From Rheinheimera sp. (GTDB lineage Bacteria; Pseudomonadota; Gammaproteobacteria; Enterobacterales; Alteromonadaceae), in the NCBI RefSeq assembly GCF_030690345.1, contig NZ_JAUYGV010000006.1:1178001-1242000 (forward strand): a stretch of 64,000 bases of DNA, given 5' to 3'. This document shows positions 8,247 to 16,803 of this stretch, piece by piece; the first letter of the stretch is position 1, and each line of letters opens with the position of its first letter. The translations under genes and the position numbers were made by a program. The notes beneath the pieces are model-generated. The model was not told the DNA's origin. It saw nothing but the letters and a program-made list of their open reading frames with translations, and ran no database searches.

Positions 8247-10644
8247 GCAAAGTATTAAGCGGCACCAGAGCAACGAGCCCGACCGCTTTACGCAGCTAAA
8301 ACAGCAGGGATTGGCGGATATTATCCGCCTGGCCGGTAAACGCTGGACCGACTATAACCTGCATGATCCCGGTATTACCTTGCTCGAGCAGCTGTGTTTC
8401 AGCCTGACGGAACTGCAATACCGCTGCGACTTCGCCATAGCTGACTTACTAACCGGTGCCGATGGCCGCATTGATTTTGCGGCACTGGGGCTGGTATCGC
8501 CGGAACAAATTCTCAGTTGCCGGCCAACCACCACGGCAGATTACCGCCGTTATATGCTGGATTGCCTGCCGCAGCTGGCTGAGTTTTACTTGCTGCCGCA
8601 GGCCACAACCGGCTTGTACCATGCGGTAGCCGTGGCGCGCGGGGCCGATAACGATGCTGCAGCGCTGATCGCGAAGATCCGCCGTTGTTACAGTGCGCAG
8701 CGTAACCTGGGTGAGCAGCTGACCGACATCCGCCTGTTAGCGCCGTTGCCCTGCCAGCCGGTGGCAGAATTAGACATTGCTGCTGCGGCCGATCCGGTTG
8801 AACTGCTGGCTGAGTTTTACTACCGCTGCCAGCAGTTGTTGCAGCGCAGCACGGAGCGCTGCAGCTATGCTGATTTGCTGGCGCAGGGCCAGAGTTACGA
8901 GCAGTTATTCGACGGCCCGTTAACGCCGGACGGTGTATTGCTGCACAGTGCGCCGGACTATGGCCAATTACAAATCAATGACTTCTTTCAGCCGTTGCAG
9001 CAAATCGACGGCGTGGTGCAACTGAACCGGTTTTATCTGCAGTGCGAAGGCCGCGCCTGTTACGACAGCCTGCCGCTGCAGCACAACTTACCGCTGTATT
9101 GTTTGCAACCGCTGTCAGCCGGTCAGGCTCCCTCAGTGCAGCTGTTGCTGGGCAACAAGGCGATTGCTGTTGATATGGCCGCGGTGATGCAGCGCTATCA
9201 GCAAAAACTGTTTCGCCAACACAGCCGTTGGCAAACTGACCTGGCGGCACTGTGTCCTGCGCCTGAGGGGCGCTATCGCCCGGTTGGCCATTATCAGTCA
9301 TTACAGGCGTTGTTGCCGCGCAACTATGGGTTACAGCGGCCACCGGCACAGAGCAGCGCCGTGCAGTTGCAATTAAAAGGCTATTTGTTGCTGTTTGAGC
9401 AGCTGCTGGCTAATTTTTTGGCTCAGTTACAACAGTTACCGGCGCTGTTTTCGCCGTTTGAAACCGGGCAAAGCTACTATTATCAGGCGCTGGACAACAG
9501 CCATATCGCCGGTATTGAAAGCCTGCAGCACGGCGCTATGGCGACAAAACTGCAACAGCTGTACAGCCGGCTGGATGATGTATTGGCACGCAAACATCGT
9601 CTGCTGGACTATTTATTGGCGCTGTATGGCGAAAGCTTGTATCAGCACAGTTTGCAGCACTTTGACTATTATCACAGCGCACACAGCGGCAGCGCCAGGC
9701 GCTTGCAGCAAAAAATCAGTTACCTGCAACAGATTGTCTGCATGACACGTGATCGCGTGGCTGCGCCGGATCATTATGCGCCGTTGTGGCGCGATGCTGT
9801 CGGTGGCTTCGTACGTAAACAGGCGCTGCTGCTGGATCTGGGCCAGATAGCACAGTCGCTGACCACGGCGGTGCTGCAACATAAGTTACGCTTAAGCCGC
9901 AGCAGCGCACAGCTGCAACTGCTGTATTTGGATGAAACCCTGGCCGATGATTTACTGCAGCCGGTGCCGGCCCTGCGTTTACCCTTTACTGCTGACAGCC
10001 CGGCGCTGCGCCGTCGTCTGAGCGGCGCCTGTTGTTTCGATGGCGATACGTTGCCGGAGCAGGTTGTGCAAAGCGGTGTGATGCTGGCCAACTACCGTAT
10101 TACCCGGCACAACGGTCGTTATCAATTGCTGCTGCCGGTACCCGACAGCCGGCGTGATGAGTGGTGGCTGCTTGGCAGTTACCGGCATTATCGCGGCGCC
10201 TTGATTCTGGCCAATTGCCTGTGCCAATTTTTGTGTCATATCAGCCGAAGTTCCGAAGGTTTGCATGTTATTGAGCATCTGTTGCTGCAGCCGGAGCCGA
10301 CAGATACCACAGACAGCCTGCCGCTTGAGTTTTATAACGGCCGTATTACGGTACTGTGCCCCGGCTGGACGGCCCGTTTTGCCGATCGCGGTTTTCAGCA
10401 ATTGGTCAGCGAAACGCTGCAACTGAACTGTCCGGCCCATTTGAGTTGCCAGGTCATATTTATCAACTTTAAGCAGATGAACTATTTTGAGCGGCTGTTT
10501 AAATACTGGCGCACCGCTTTTAAACAACAAGGCCAAAGCAGCAATGCTGAAAGCCGCGCGCTGGCACACTATATTTACCGGTTAAGTAATGCGCAGCCGG
10601 CAGCAGCGCCGGAGGTAGCAGATGCATCAACTAACGCAGGTTGA
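8239..10644 (+). CDS. Baseplate wedge component, gp7/Afp12-like
   Basis: An 801-residue protein. Its N-terminus has RLAGKRWTDYNLHDPGITLLEQLCFSLTELQYR (about residues 32-64), the RWTDYN-HDPGIT-LE-LCYA-TDL-YR hallmark of the large Afp12-type eCIS baseplate proteins that correspond to phage gp7. The rest is alpha-helical, Gln/Leu-rich and varies among homologues; a conserved-looking segment LLLFEQLLANFLAQLQQLPALFS lies near residue 380. The ATG at 8239 has GGAGG 6 bases upstream and overlaps the previous gene by 8 bases. The final 23 bases overlap the tape-measure gene. Confidence 0.8.
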   Translation: MAEQSIKRHQSNEPDRFTQLKQQGLADIIRLAGKRWTDYNLHDPGITLLEQLCFSLTELQYRCDFAIADLLTGADGRIDFAALGLVSPEQILSCRPTTTADYRRYMLDCLPQLAEFYLLPQATTGLYHAVAVARGADNDAAALIAKIRRCYSAQRNLGEQLTDIRLLAPLPCQPVAELDIAAAADPVELLAEFYYRCQQLLQRSTERCSYADLLAQGQSYEQLFDGPLTPDGVLLHSAPDYGQLQINDFFQPLQQIDGVVQLNRFYLQCEGRACYDSLPLQHNLPLYCLQPLSAGQAPSVQLLLGNKAIAVDMAAVMQRYQQKLFRQHSRWQTDLAALCPAPEGRYRPVGHYQSLQALLPRNYGLQRPPAQSSAVQLQLKGYLLLFEQLLANFLAQLQQLPALFSPFETGQSYYYQALDNSHIAGIESLQHGAMATKLQQLYSRLDDVLARKHRLLDYLLALYGESLYQHSLQHFDYYHSAHSGSARRLQQKISYLQQIVCMTRDRVAAPDHYAPLWRDAVGGFVRKQALLLDLGQIAQSLTTAVLQHKLRLSRSSAQLQLLYLDETLADDLLQPVPALRLPFTADSPALRRRLSGACCFDGDTLPEQVVQSGVMLANYRITRHNGRYQLLLPVPDSRRDEWWLLGSYRHYRGALILANCLCQFLCHISRSSEGLHVIEHLLLQPEPTDTTDSLPLEFYNGRITVLCPGWTARFADRGFQQLVSETLQLNCPAHLSCQVIFINFKQMNYFERLFKYWRTAFKQQGQSSNAESRALAHYIYRLSNAQPAAAPEVADASTNAG

Positions 10645-13360
10645 GCTGGATTTTTGCTGCCGCTCAGAGCCGCTGGCAACCTGGTTCAGTGCCGCCGGCG
10701 AGCGGCTGTTTGTTGATGAGCTGCTGCCGGTGGCGCAGCAGGTGCTGGATGAGTTCGATACCGATGTATTACTGCAACTGGATGAAATTCAGCTGCAGCT
10801 ACCGCCGCTGCAACTGCCGGCCGAGCGTTATAGGTTGCAACATTGCTTTCGTGAGGAATTGCGCCGCCAGCTGTGGTTGTTATTACCCGACGCACAGCGC
10901 CGGCAAGGCCGGACATTAACAGCAACAGAGCAACAGCAGTTAGTTGCGGCGTTACGCCGCGCCGACAGTGCAAGGTTGCAGCAAGATTGGGCATTTTACC
11001 TGCAACATGCCGCTGAGCTGGTAGCTTTACTGCGACGTTTGGCTGCCAACAGTGATCTGTGCCGCGTGCTGGCATTTGGCTTAAACGATACCATGTTGGC
11101 CGAACTGGTGTTGTTACTGGCACCGGCCGAACAGCGCTTTATTTTGCAACTGATGGCGCAGCCGCAATTATTCAGCCCGGGGCGCGTTAATATACAGCTG
11201 CAGCAGCAACCGGTGCCGCCACCGGCACTGCAACAGCGGCAACGGCATTTGTGGCAACTGAGTTTAAGCTACCTGCTGGTTGACCGTGGCAGCCGTTTTA
11301 ACCGGCGTAGTTATTTACATAATTTACTGCAGCGCATGGCGGCGCACGACAATGTGTCGCTGCAAAGTCTGGTGCAGCATATGCAGCTGACTTTAGTGCA
11401 AAGCCGGCAACTGTTTGCGCGGCACAGCCCGTTGCTGTTGCAGTTAAGCGAATTACTGGCCGGTATTACTCAGGCGCCGCAACCATCCGGCCAGATTGAC
11501 AGCTTCGCGGTGGTACCGGGCTACTTCAGCCGGCGTACGGCACAACCGCTTGCTGTGTTGCCGACAATAGCGATGTTGCGGCCGCTGCAGGGCTCTTTGT
11601 TACAAGCGTCGTCGCTACAAGCTGCGCCAATACAAACAACTGCACTGCAGCATCAGGCCCGGCGCTGGCGGCAATGGCAAAGCTTGTTATTGCAGGGGCA
11701 GCTAACTCTGGCGCAGCAGCGCAGCTTTAATTGGTTGCTGCAGCAACTGTTGGCGCAGCGCAGCGCACTCTGGCTGGATGCGGTGCGTCAGCAGCTGCTG
11801 GCTGCACCGTTATTGCAACGGCTGATCCAATACGCTTCAGATAATCATTTGCAGCAGCTGTTTCAACAGTTACAGCCGGCCAGTGTTGCCGGTATGCAAC
11901 CCTATACGGCGTTATTGCAATGGAGCCTGGATGGCATCAGTTTACCGCTGCCGTTATACCGCCAGGCCAGATGGCAACCCCTGCTGCAATGCAGCCTGCA
12001 GCGCCAACCCCTGACATTGCCGTTGCTGTTGTGCCAACTGCAATTATGGTTAGAGGCAGAAACCGGCAGCGTTGCCAGCCGGGCGTTGTTGCAGCAGTTG
12101 GCGCAGCAATTACTGCATTACACCGGCAATACGGCTTATGCCAGACGCGAGCAATTGCTGCAGCAACTAAACCTGCAACTGGCCGCCACTGCACCGCTAG
12201 CTGTCACGCCAACCGGCGCTGGCAGCGGCAAGGCCGCAGCGCGACAAAGTACAAAGGCTGCAACATCAACCGCGGTTGCCGCTGATGTCCGCGGCCGGTT
12301 AAGCCGGGTATTGCAACTGCTGCTACAGCTGCTGACACCCGGGCAGCAGCAACGTGTGCAGGCTATTGCTGCACCGTTATTGCAGCATTTCAGCAGCGGC
12401 CGCGCTGCAGTGTCGCCCGACAGCGCTTCGAGCCCGGTTACCGTGCAGCTGTTTAGTTACAACTTGTTGCAGCAGTTAGCCCCGGCATTGGCGCCGCAGG
12501 CGATGCCGCATTTTTACCGGCAACTGGCGGGGCGCTTACGCCAACTCAGTAACACAGAACCGGCGCCGGCAGAAATCGGCATCCTGTTACAGCAGCTGAC
12601 ACTGCTAAGCAGCCGGGCGTTGGCTGGACAAATAACCGCGCAGACAGAGCCCGGTGCAGCAGCGTTGGCGCAATCGGCCGGTGGCTCACTGTTATCACAG
12701 GCATCTTCACCACACGGCGGGCTATCGTCATATGCCCCTTTATCACAAGATGCAGTGGCATCAGATGCTGAGGCGGCAATGCCCGGCAGCCGGTTGCAGT
12801 ATCAGGCGCAGGCCGCAGCTGAAGCTATACAGCCTGCCGCCGCGCAGCAATGGTTAGCTAATGCCGGTATTGTATTGCTGGCGCCGTATCTGCCGCTGTT
12901 GTTGCAACGTCTGGGTCTGGTGTCGGCACGGCGTCTGGTCAGCACAGAGGCCGGCTGGCAAAGTTGTGCATTATTGCATTATATGGCCACAGGCCAGTGC
13001 GAACTGCCGGCAGATTACCGGCAACAATGGCCACTGCTGATGTTGCTCAGTGCCGTACAAGCGCCTTGTCCGGCCGGTTATCAGCTGCAGTTTACCCCGG
13101 AGGAGCTGGCGCTGGCCGACAGCCTGCTGGCCGGAGTGCTGACGCAGTGGCCACAACTGGCCAACAGTTCAGTAGCCACCTTGCGCGAATGTTTTTTACA
13201 ACGCGGCGGCACCCTGCAGCGCAGTGGCAACGGCAGCGGTTGGCAACTGCAGGTCGATAATGGCCCCTACGACATGCTACTCGACGGCTTGCCCTGGTCG
13301 TACTCGTTAATTTGTTATCCGTGGATGCAAGGAGAGGTGTATGTCCATTGGCGCGGTTAA
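10622..13360 (+). CDS. Contractile injection system tape-measure-type protein (CIS_TMP family)
   Basis: A 912-residue protein with the two conserved ends of the CIS tape measure family. The N-terminus has LFVDELLPVAQQVLDEFDTD...LDEIQLQL, matching the ILPVLE-x-VLDEL...I-x-x-LE-(L/I)-DLG pattern. The C-terminus has ANAGIVLLAPYLPLLLQRLGLV and later LLSAVQAP, matching the NAGLVLL-P-(F/Y)-LP-LFE-LGL block. The long Gln/Leu-rich middle is poorly conserved, as expected for a length-determining protein. GGAGG at 10612-10616 supports the ATG at 10622, inside the upstream gene. The AAA+ ATPase gene overlaps it by 20 bases. Confidence 0.82.
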   Translation: MHQLTQVELDFCCRSEPLATWFSAAGERLFVDELLPVAQQVLDEFDTDVLLQLDEIQLQLPPLQLPAERYRLQHCFREELRRQLWLLLPDAQRRQGRTLTATEQQQLVAALRRADSARLQQDWAFYLQHAAELVALLRRLAANSDLCRVLAFGLNDTMLAELVLLLAPAEQRFILQLMAQPQLFSPGRVNIQLQQQPVPPPALQQRQRHLWQLSLSYLLVDRGSRFNRRSYLHNLLQRMAAHDNVSLQSLVQHMQLTLVQSRQLFARHSPLLLQLSELLAGITQAPQPSGQIDSFAVVPGYFSRRTAQPLAVLPTIAMLRPLQGSLLQASSLQAAPIQTTALQHQARRWRQWQSLLLQGQLTLAQQRSFNWLLQQLLAQRSALWLDAVRQQLLAAPLLQRLIQYASDNHLQQLFQQLQPASVAGMQPYTALLQWSLDGISLPLPLYRQARWQPLLQCSLQRQPLTLPLLLCQLQLWLEAETGSVASRALLQQLAQQLLHYTGNTAYARREQLLQQLNLQLAATAPLAVTPTGAGSGKAAARQSTKAATSTAVAADVRGRLSRVLQLLLQLLTPGQQQRVQAIAAPLLQHFSSGRAAVSPDSASSPVTVQLFSYNLLQQLAPALAPQAMPHFYRQLAGRLRQLSNTEPAPAEIGILLQQLTLLSSRALAGQITAQTEPGAAALAQSAGGSLLSQASSPHGGLSSYAPLSQDAVASDAEAAMPGSRLQYQAQAAAEAIQPAAAQQWLANAGIVLLAPYLPLLLQRLGLVSARRLVSTEAGWQSCALLHYMATGQCELPADYRQQWPLLMLLSAVQAPCPAGYQLQFTPEELALADSLLAGVLTQWPQLANSSVATLRECFLQRGGTLQRSGNGSGWQLQVDNGPYDMLLDGLPWSYSLICYPWMQGEVYVHWRG

Positions 13361-14726
13361 ACCGGCTGAGCAGGTAATAACACTGCAGCTGACGGCAGGT
13401 AACGCCGGCTGCCTGCAGCAGGAACTGGACTGGTTGGCACGCTGTATTGAACTACGTTTGCACAGTTATTTTCAGCAACAGCCGTTGCTGTTGTTGCAGC
13501 AGGCGCCGCCACCGCCGTTAGCTGCCGGCAGCGGTAGTTATGCCGATTTTGTGTTGACACAACAGCTGAGTGCACCACAGCGGCTGATCCTGTTGCTGGC
13601 GCTGGCACCGCATTTACAGCCACAATTACTGGATACTTTTTTTGTCCGCAATGACAACCTGGCGCGCAGTTTTACTGAGTTTGGTGGCTGCAGCAGCAAA
13701 CAGCATCAGGGCTTTTTGCCCAGTGCGCAAACCGCCGCTTTTTTGCTGGCCGGCAACGACCTGGCGGGGCGGTTGCAGGTGATACAGCTGCTGCAGAGCG
13801 AGCAGCAGTTATGCCGGAACAATATTATCTGCCTGCGCCTTGATGCGCCGGACGAGCCGTTTTTAAGCGCTCAGCTTAGCGTCAGCGCCGAGTATCTGCA
13901 GTTGTTTTACAGCGGCAGCCGGCAAAAGCCGGATTACAACAGCCATTTTCCGGCCAAACTGCTGACGACGGCGCTGAGCTGGCAGGAGCTGGTACTGCCA
14001 TCAGAGGTACTGGCTGATGTAGAGCATATTATCGGTTGGTTACAGCATCAGCACACTGTAATGCAGGACTGGCAGTTAGGGCGCAGCATTAAACCCGGTT
14101 ATCGTGCGCTGTTTTATGGCCCGCCCGGCACCGGCAAAACCCTTACGGCCAGCTTAATCGGCCGGCAAACCGGCGCCGATGTGTATCGTATCGATTTATC
14201 GGCGGTGGTGTCGAAGTACATTGGCGAGACGGAAAAAAATCTCGCCACGGTGTTTGATCAAGCACAAGCACGGCAGTGGATTTTATTCTTCGATGAAGCC
14301 GATGCGCTGTTTGGCAAACGCAGCCAAACCAGCAACAGCAACGACAGGTATGCCAATCAGCAAGTGTCTTACCTGTTGCAGCGGATTGAAGATTTTCCGG
14401 GTGTGGTACTGCTGGCCAGTAACCTCAAAGCCAATATTGACGAAGCCTTTGCGCGGCGTTTTCAGGCGATGGTGTATTTTCCGCTGCCCGAGGTGTCTGA
14501 ACGGTTAAGGTTATGGCGGCACTTGCTGGGTAGCAAGGTGCAACTGGCAGCAGATGTTGATTTAAGCTATCTGGCGCACGAGTTTGAATTATCCGGCGGC
14601 GCTATGACCAATGTGGTGCGCTACGCCGCAGTTGCCGCCTTGCTGCGCGGTGATAAAGCCATAGCGCAGGCTGATTTGCTGCAGGGCATTAATCGCGAAC
14701 GGCGCAAAGAAGGGATGATGGTATGA
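13341..14726 (+). CDS. AAA+ ATPase of the eCIS locus (Afp15-like)
   Basis: A 461-residue protein. The N-terminal 190 residues are a variable family-specific region. The AAA+ core follows: Walker A GPPGTGKT at residues 260-267, Walker B FFDEAD at 316-321, a sensor-1-like VVLLASNLK and an arginine-finger region FARRFQAMVYFPLP. Afp15/PVC15-type ATPases are a core eCIS component needed for assembly or maturation rather than for firing. The ATG at 13341 follows AAGGAGAGG. The stop shares an ATGA overlap with the next gene, so this and the following GH18-like gene are translationally coupled. Confidence 0.92.
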   Translation: MSIGAVKPAEQVITLQLTAGNAGCLQQELDWLARCIELRLHSYFQQQPLLLLQQAPPPPLAAGSGSYADFVLTQQLSAPQRLILLLALAPHLQPQLLDTFFVRNDNLARSFTEFGGCSSKQHQGFLPSAQTAAFLLAGNDLAGRLQVIQLLQSEQQLCRNNIICLRLDAPDEPFLSAQLSVSAEYLQLFYSGSRQKPDYNSHFPAKLLTTALSWQELVLPSEVLADVEHIIGWLQHQHTVMQDWQLGRSIKPGYRALFYGPPGTGKTLTASLIGRQTGADVYRIDLSAVVSKYIGETEKNLATVFDQAQARQWILFFDEADALFGKRSQTSNSNDRYANQQVSYLLQRIEDFPGVVLLASNLKANIDEAFARRFQAMVYFPLPEVSERLRLWRHLLGSKVQLAADVDLSYLAHEFELSGGAMTNVVRYAAVAALLRGDKAIAQADLLQGINRERRKEGMMV

Positions 14727-16714
14727 GGCGACAAGCGCTGATATTAACGCTGTGGCTTAGCTGTTTACCGGCCTTTGCCGGCGCTGCATTGCCAGCGACA
14801 CAAGCACCCGGCTGGCAAGCACGCGAGCTGCGTGAACCGGGTTATTACCAACTGACTGCCGCCGATATCGCCGGTTTGGGCGAGCGCCAGGCGCAGTTGG
14901 CCAAACTGCTGGCATTGCAGGATATTGTTTATCCGCAGCAGTACCTGCTGGACAATGAAGTGCGCCAGCTATTGCGCCCGCTGGTGCATGACTATGAGCA
15001 TTATGTCAGCCGGCTTGTCAGCCCGGCTGTTGGCGCTACTGCTGACCCCGCGGTTGGCGAACCGGCGCCGCCGCAAGGCAGCGACAGTACAACAGGCTTT
15101 GTAGTAACTGCTGCGGCGCTTACGCAGTTGCAGCAGCAACCGGCTTTTGCACTGCTAACCGAGCCGCAGCTTAAGCAGCTGCAGACACTGCAGGATGCGG
15201 TATTTCGCCAACAGACATTACTTGATACTGCACTGGATTTAGCCGGTTTTAACACTGAAGCGCCGGCGTCAGCAATGCCTTCAGCACAGCGCCGGCTGGT
15301 ATATCGGTACAGTTTTAAACAAGGCAACGCCATTATGATGCCGCCGCTTAACTGGCAAGCCGCAGCCGGTTGCGGCTGTGCCCCTACCATACCGTCACAG
15401 GCGGCTTTTGTTAATTTTAGCTATGCGTTGCAGCCTTACTGGCTGAATACGCCGCAGCAACTCAATTTTGGCAGTGTGCATCGTATCGGCCTGTATGCAT
15501 TCAGCATTGATGGCGCGTTAAAACTGCAGCCGCCGCCAAACTGGCGTAACCAGCGGCCCTACAATGATTTTGTTAATCAGGCGCAGGCGCACAATACTTA
15601 CCTGGATATTGTCGTACGTAGCGATAACGATGCCTTGTGGCAAAACGCTGCTGCCAGCCTGGCATTGATTGACCAGATGCAGGACTTGATCACCGAGCCG
15701 CTGCGTGGCTTTTGGCTGAATAATCTGCAGCCATTAGTTACTTTTGGCCTGAGTGAGCGGCGCACTGTGGCTGATGGCATTACGTTAGATTTAGATTTGC
15801 GCAACCTGCCAGCGGAGCAGCACGGCAGTGTGATCAGCTTTATCAAAACCTTAAAGCAGCAGCTGAATAACCGGCAGCCGACCAGCAATACCGACAGCTA
15901 CTTTGTTAATCTGACCGTGCCGGTATCTGCGCTGCTGCGGCAAAGCCTGGCGGCTGACGGTAAAGCGCCGGCAGCCGGGGCCGAACTGGGCTTTTATACG
16001 TTGGATAATTTGTTGGCAATAGCGCCCTATGTCAATTTAATGCTGATCCGCTTTGATGACAAAGCCCAGTTAAGTGGCAGCGCTAATACTCTGGATCTGC
16101 CACCCTTCAGCAGCCGGCTATCCGGCTTTCGTCAGGGCATGAAACAGCTGAAAACCGCCATTGATACGATGGAAAAAACGGCCGACGCCAACCGCTTACT
16201 GGAAAAAATGCTGCCGGTGTTTCATATGGCGCATTTCGCCGATGCTGACAGTTTTGCCAATGAGCTGACTTACGCGAACTGGAACTTCAGCGGTGCCGGG
16301 CTGTGGAGCTTACCGCTGAATGAAGCACAGTACGGCAAACTGAACGCGGCATTTAACCCGCAGCCCAATACTGATAATCAGTTTTATCGCGGCTATTTAA
16401 CCGCCTCGGCTGCGCTGTGCGATGTCATTTGCCCGCATCGCTGGCAAGCGCGCTTGTTGTTGTTCAGTGTGGTAGGGCTGTTGGCGCTGTACGCTGCAAT
16501 ATCGTTAGTGATGTTTGAATTAAGAGTGCTGTATCAGCAGCGCCTTTTTATTAACTTTCTGTTGTTACAACCATTTTTATTACTGCTGATACTGTGGTGT
16601 GACCCGTTCTGGCATCCGTATCAGGAACTGGTGCTGGTGCTGGCGCTGATCATTACGCTGGCGCTGCAGTGGTATTTCCGCCAGCAGCAACGCCGGCGCG
16701 AACATTATCCGTAG
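14723..16714 (+). CDS. Secreted/membrane-anchored protein with degenerate GH18-like barrel, eCIS-linked
   Basis: A 663-residue protein without a confident family. It starts with a Sec signal peptide (about residues 1-21, MRRQALILTLWLSCLPAFAGA). Residues about 240-500 read like a GH18 (chitinase-type) barrel: VHRIGLYAFSIDGALKL as strand 1, NTYLDIVVRS as strand 2, ADGITLDLDLRNL as strand 4 followed by helix SVISFIKTLKQQL, and IAPYVNLMLIRFDD as strand 6. The strand 4 motif, residues 351-358 DGITLDLD, stands where active enzymes have DGxDxDxE, so the catalytic Glu is absent and activity is doubtful. Three hydrophobic helices (about residues 575-655) end the protein. It is coupled to the AAA+ gene by an ATGA overlap. 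The fold is my inference; function is unknown. Confidence 0.5.
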   Translation: MRRQALILTLWLSCLPAFAGAALPATQAPGWQARELREPGYYQLTAADIAGLGERQAQLAKLLALQDIVYPQQYLLDNEVRQLLRPLVHDYEHYVSRLVSPAVGATADPAVGEPAPPQGSDSTTGFVVTAAALTQLQQQPAFALLTEPQLKQLQTLQDAVFRQQTLLDTALDLAGFNTEAPASAMPSAQRRLVYRYSFKQGNAIMMPPLNWQAAAGCGCAPTIPSQAAFVNFSYALQPYWLNTPQQLNFGSVHRIGLYAFSIDGALKLQPPPNWRNQRPYNDFVNQAQAHNTYLDIVVRSDNDALWQNAAASLALIDQMQDLITEPLRGFWLNNLQPLVTFGLSERRTVADGITLDLDLRNLPAEQHGSVISFIKTLKQQLNNRQPTSNTDSYFVNLTVPVSALLRQSLAADGKAPAAGAELGFYTLDNLLAIAPYVNLMLIRFDDKAQLSGSANTLDLPPFSSRLSGFRQGMKQLKTAIDTMEKTADANRLLEKMLPVFHMAHFADADSFANELTYANWNFSGAGLWSLPLNEAQYGKLNAAFNPQPNTDNQFYRGYLTASAALCDVICPHRWQARLLLFSVVGLLALYAAISLVMFELRVLYQQRLFINFLLLQPFLLLLILWCDPFWHPYQELVLVLALIITLALQWYFRQQQRRREHYP

Positions 16715-16803
16715 CCTGTAGCAATAAGGTCTACACTTTAGTTTCAACGCTCAGCACCACTAAACTTCTGTCGCGGTTTTGACAGCAAAAGAGGACCGTT
16801 AAG

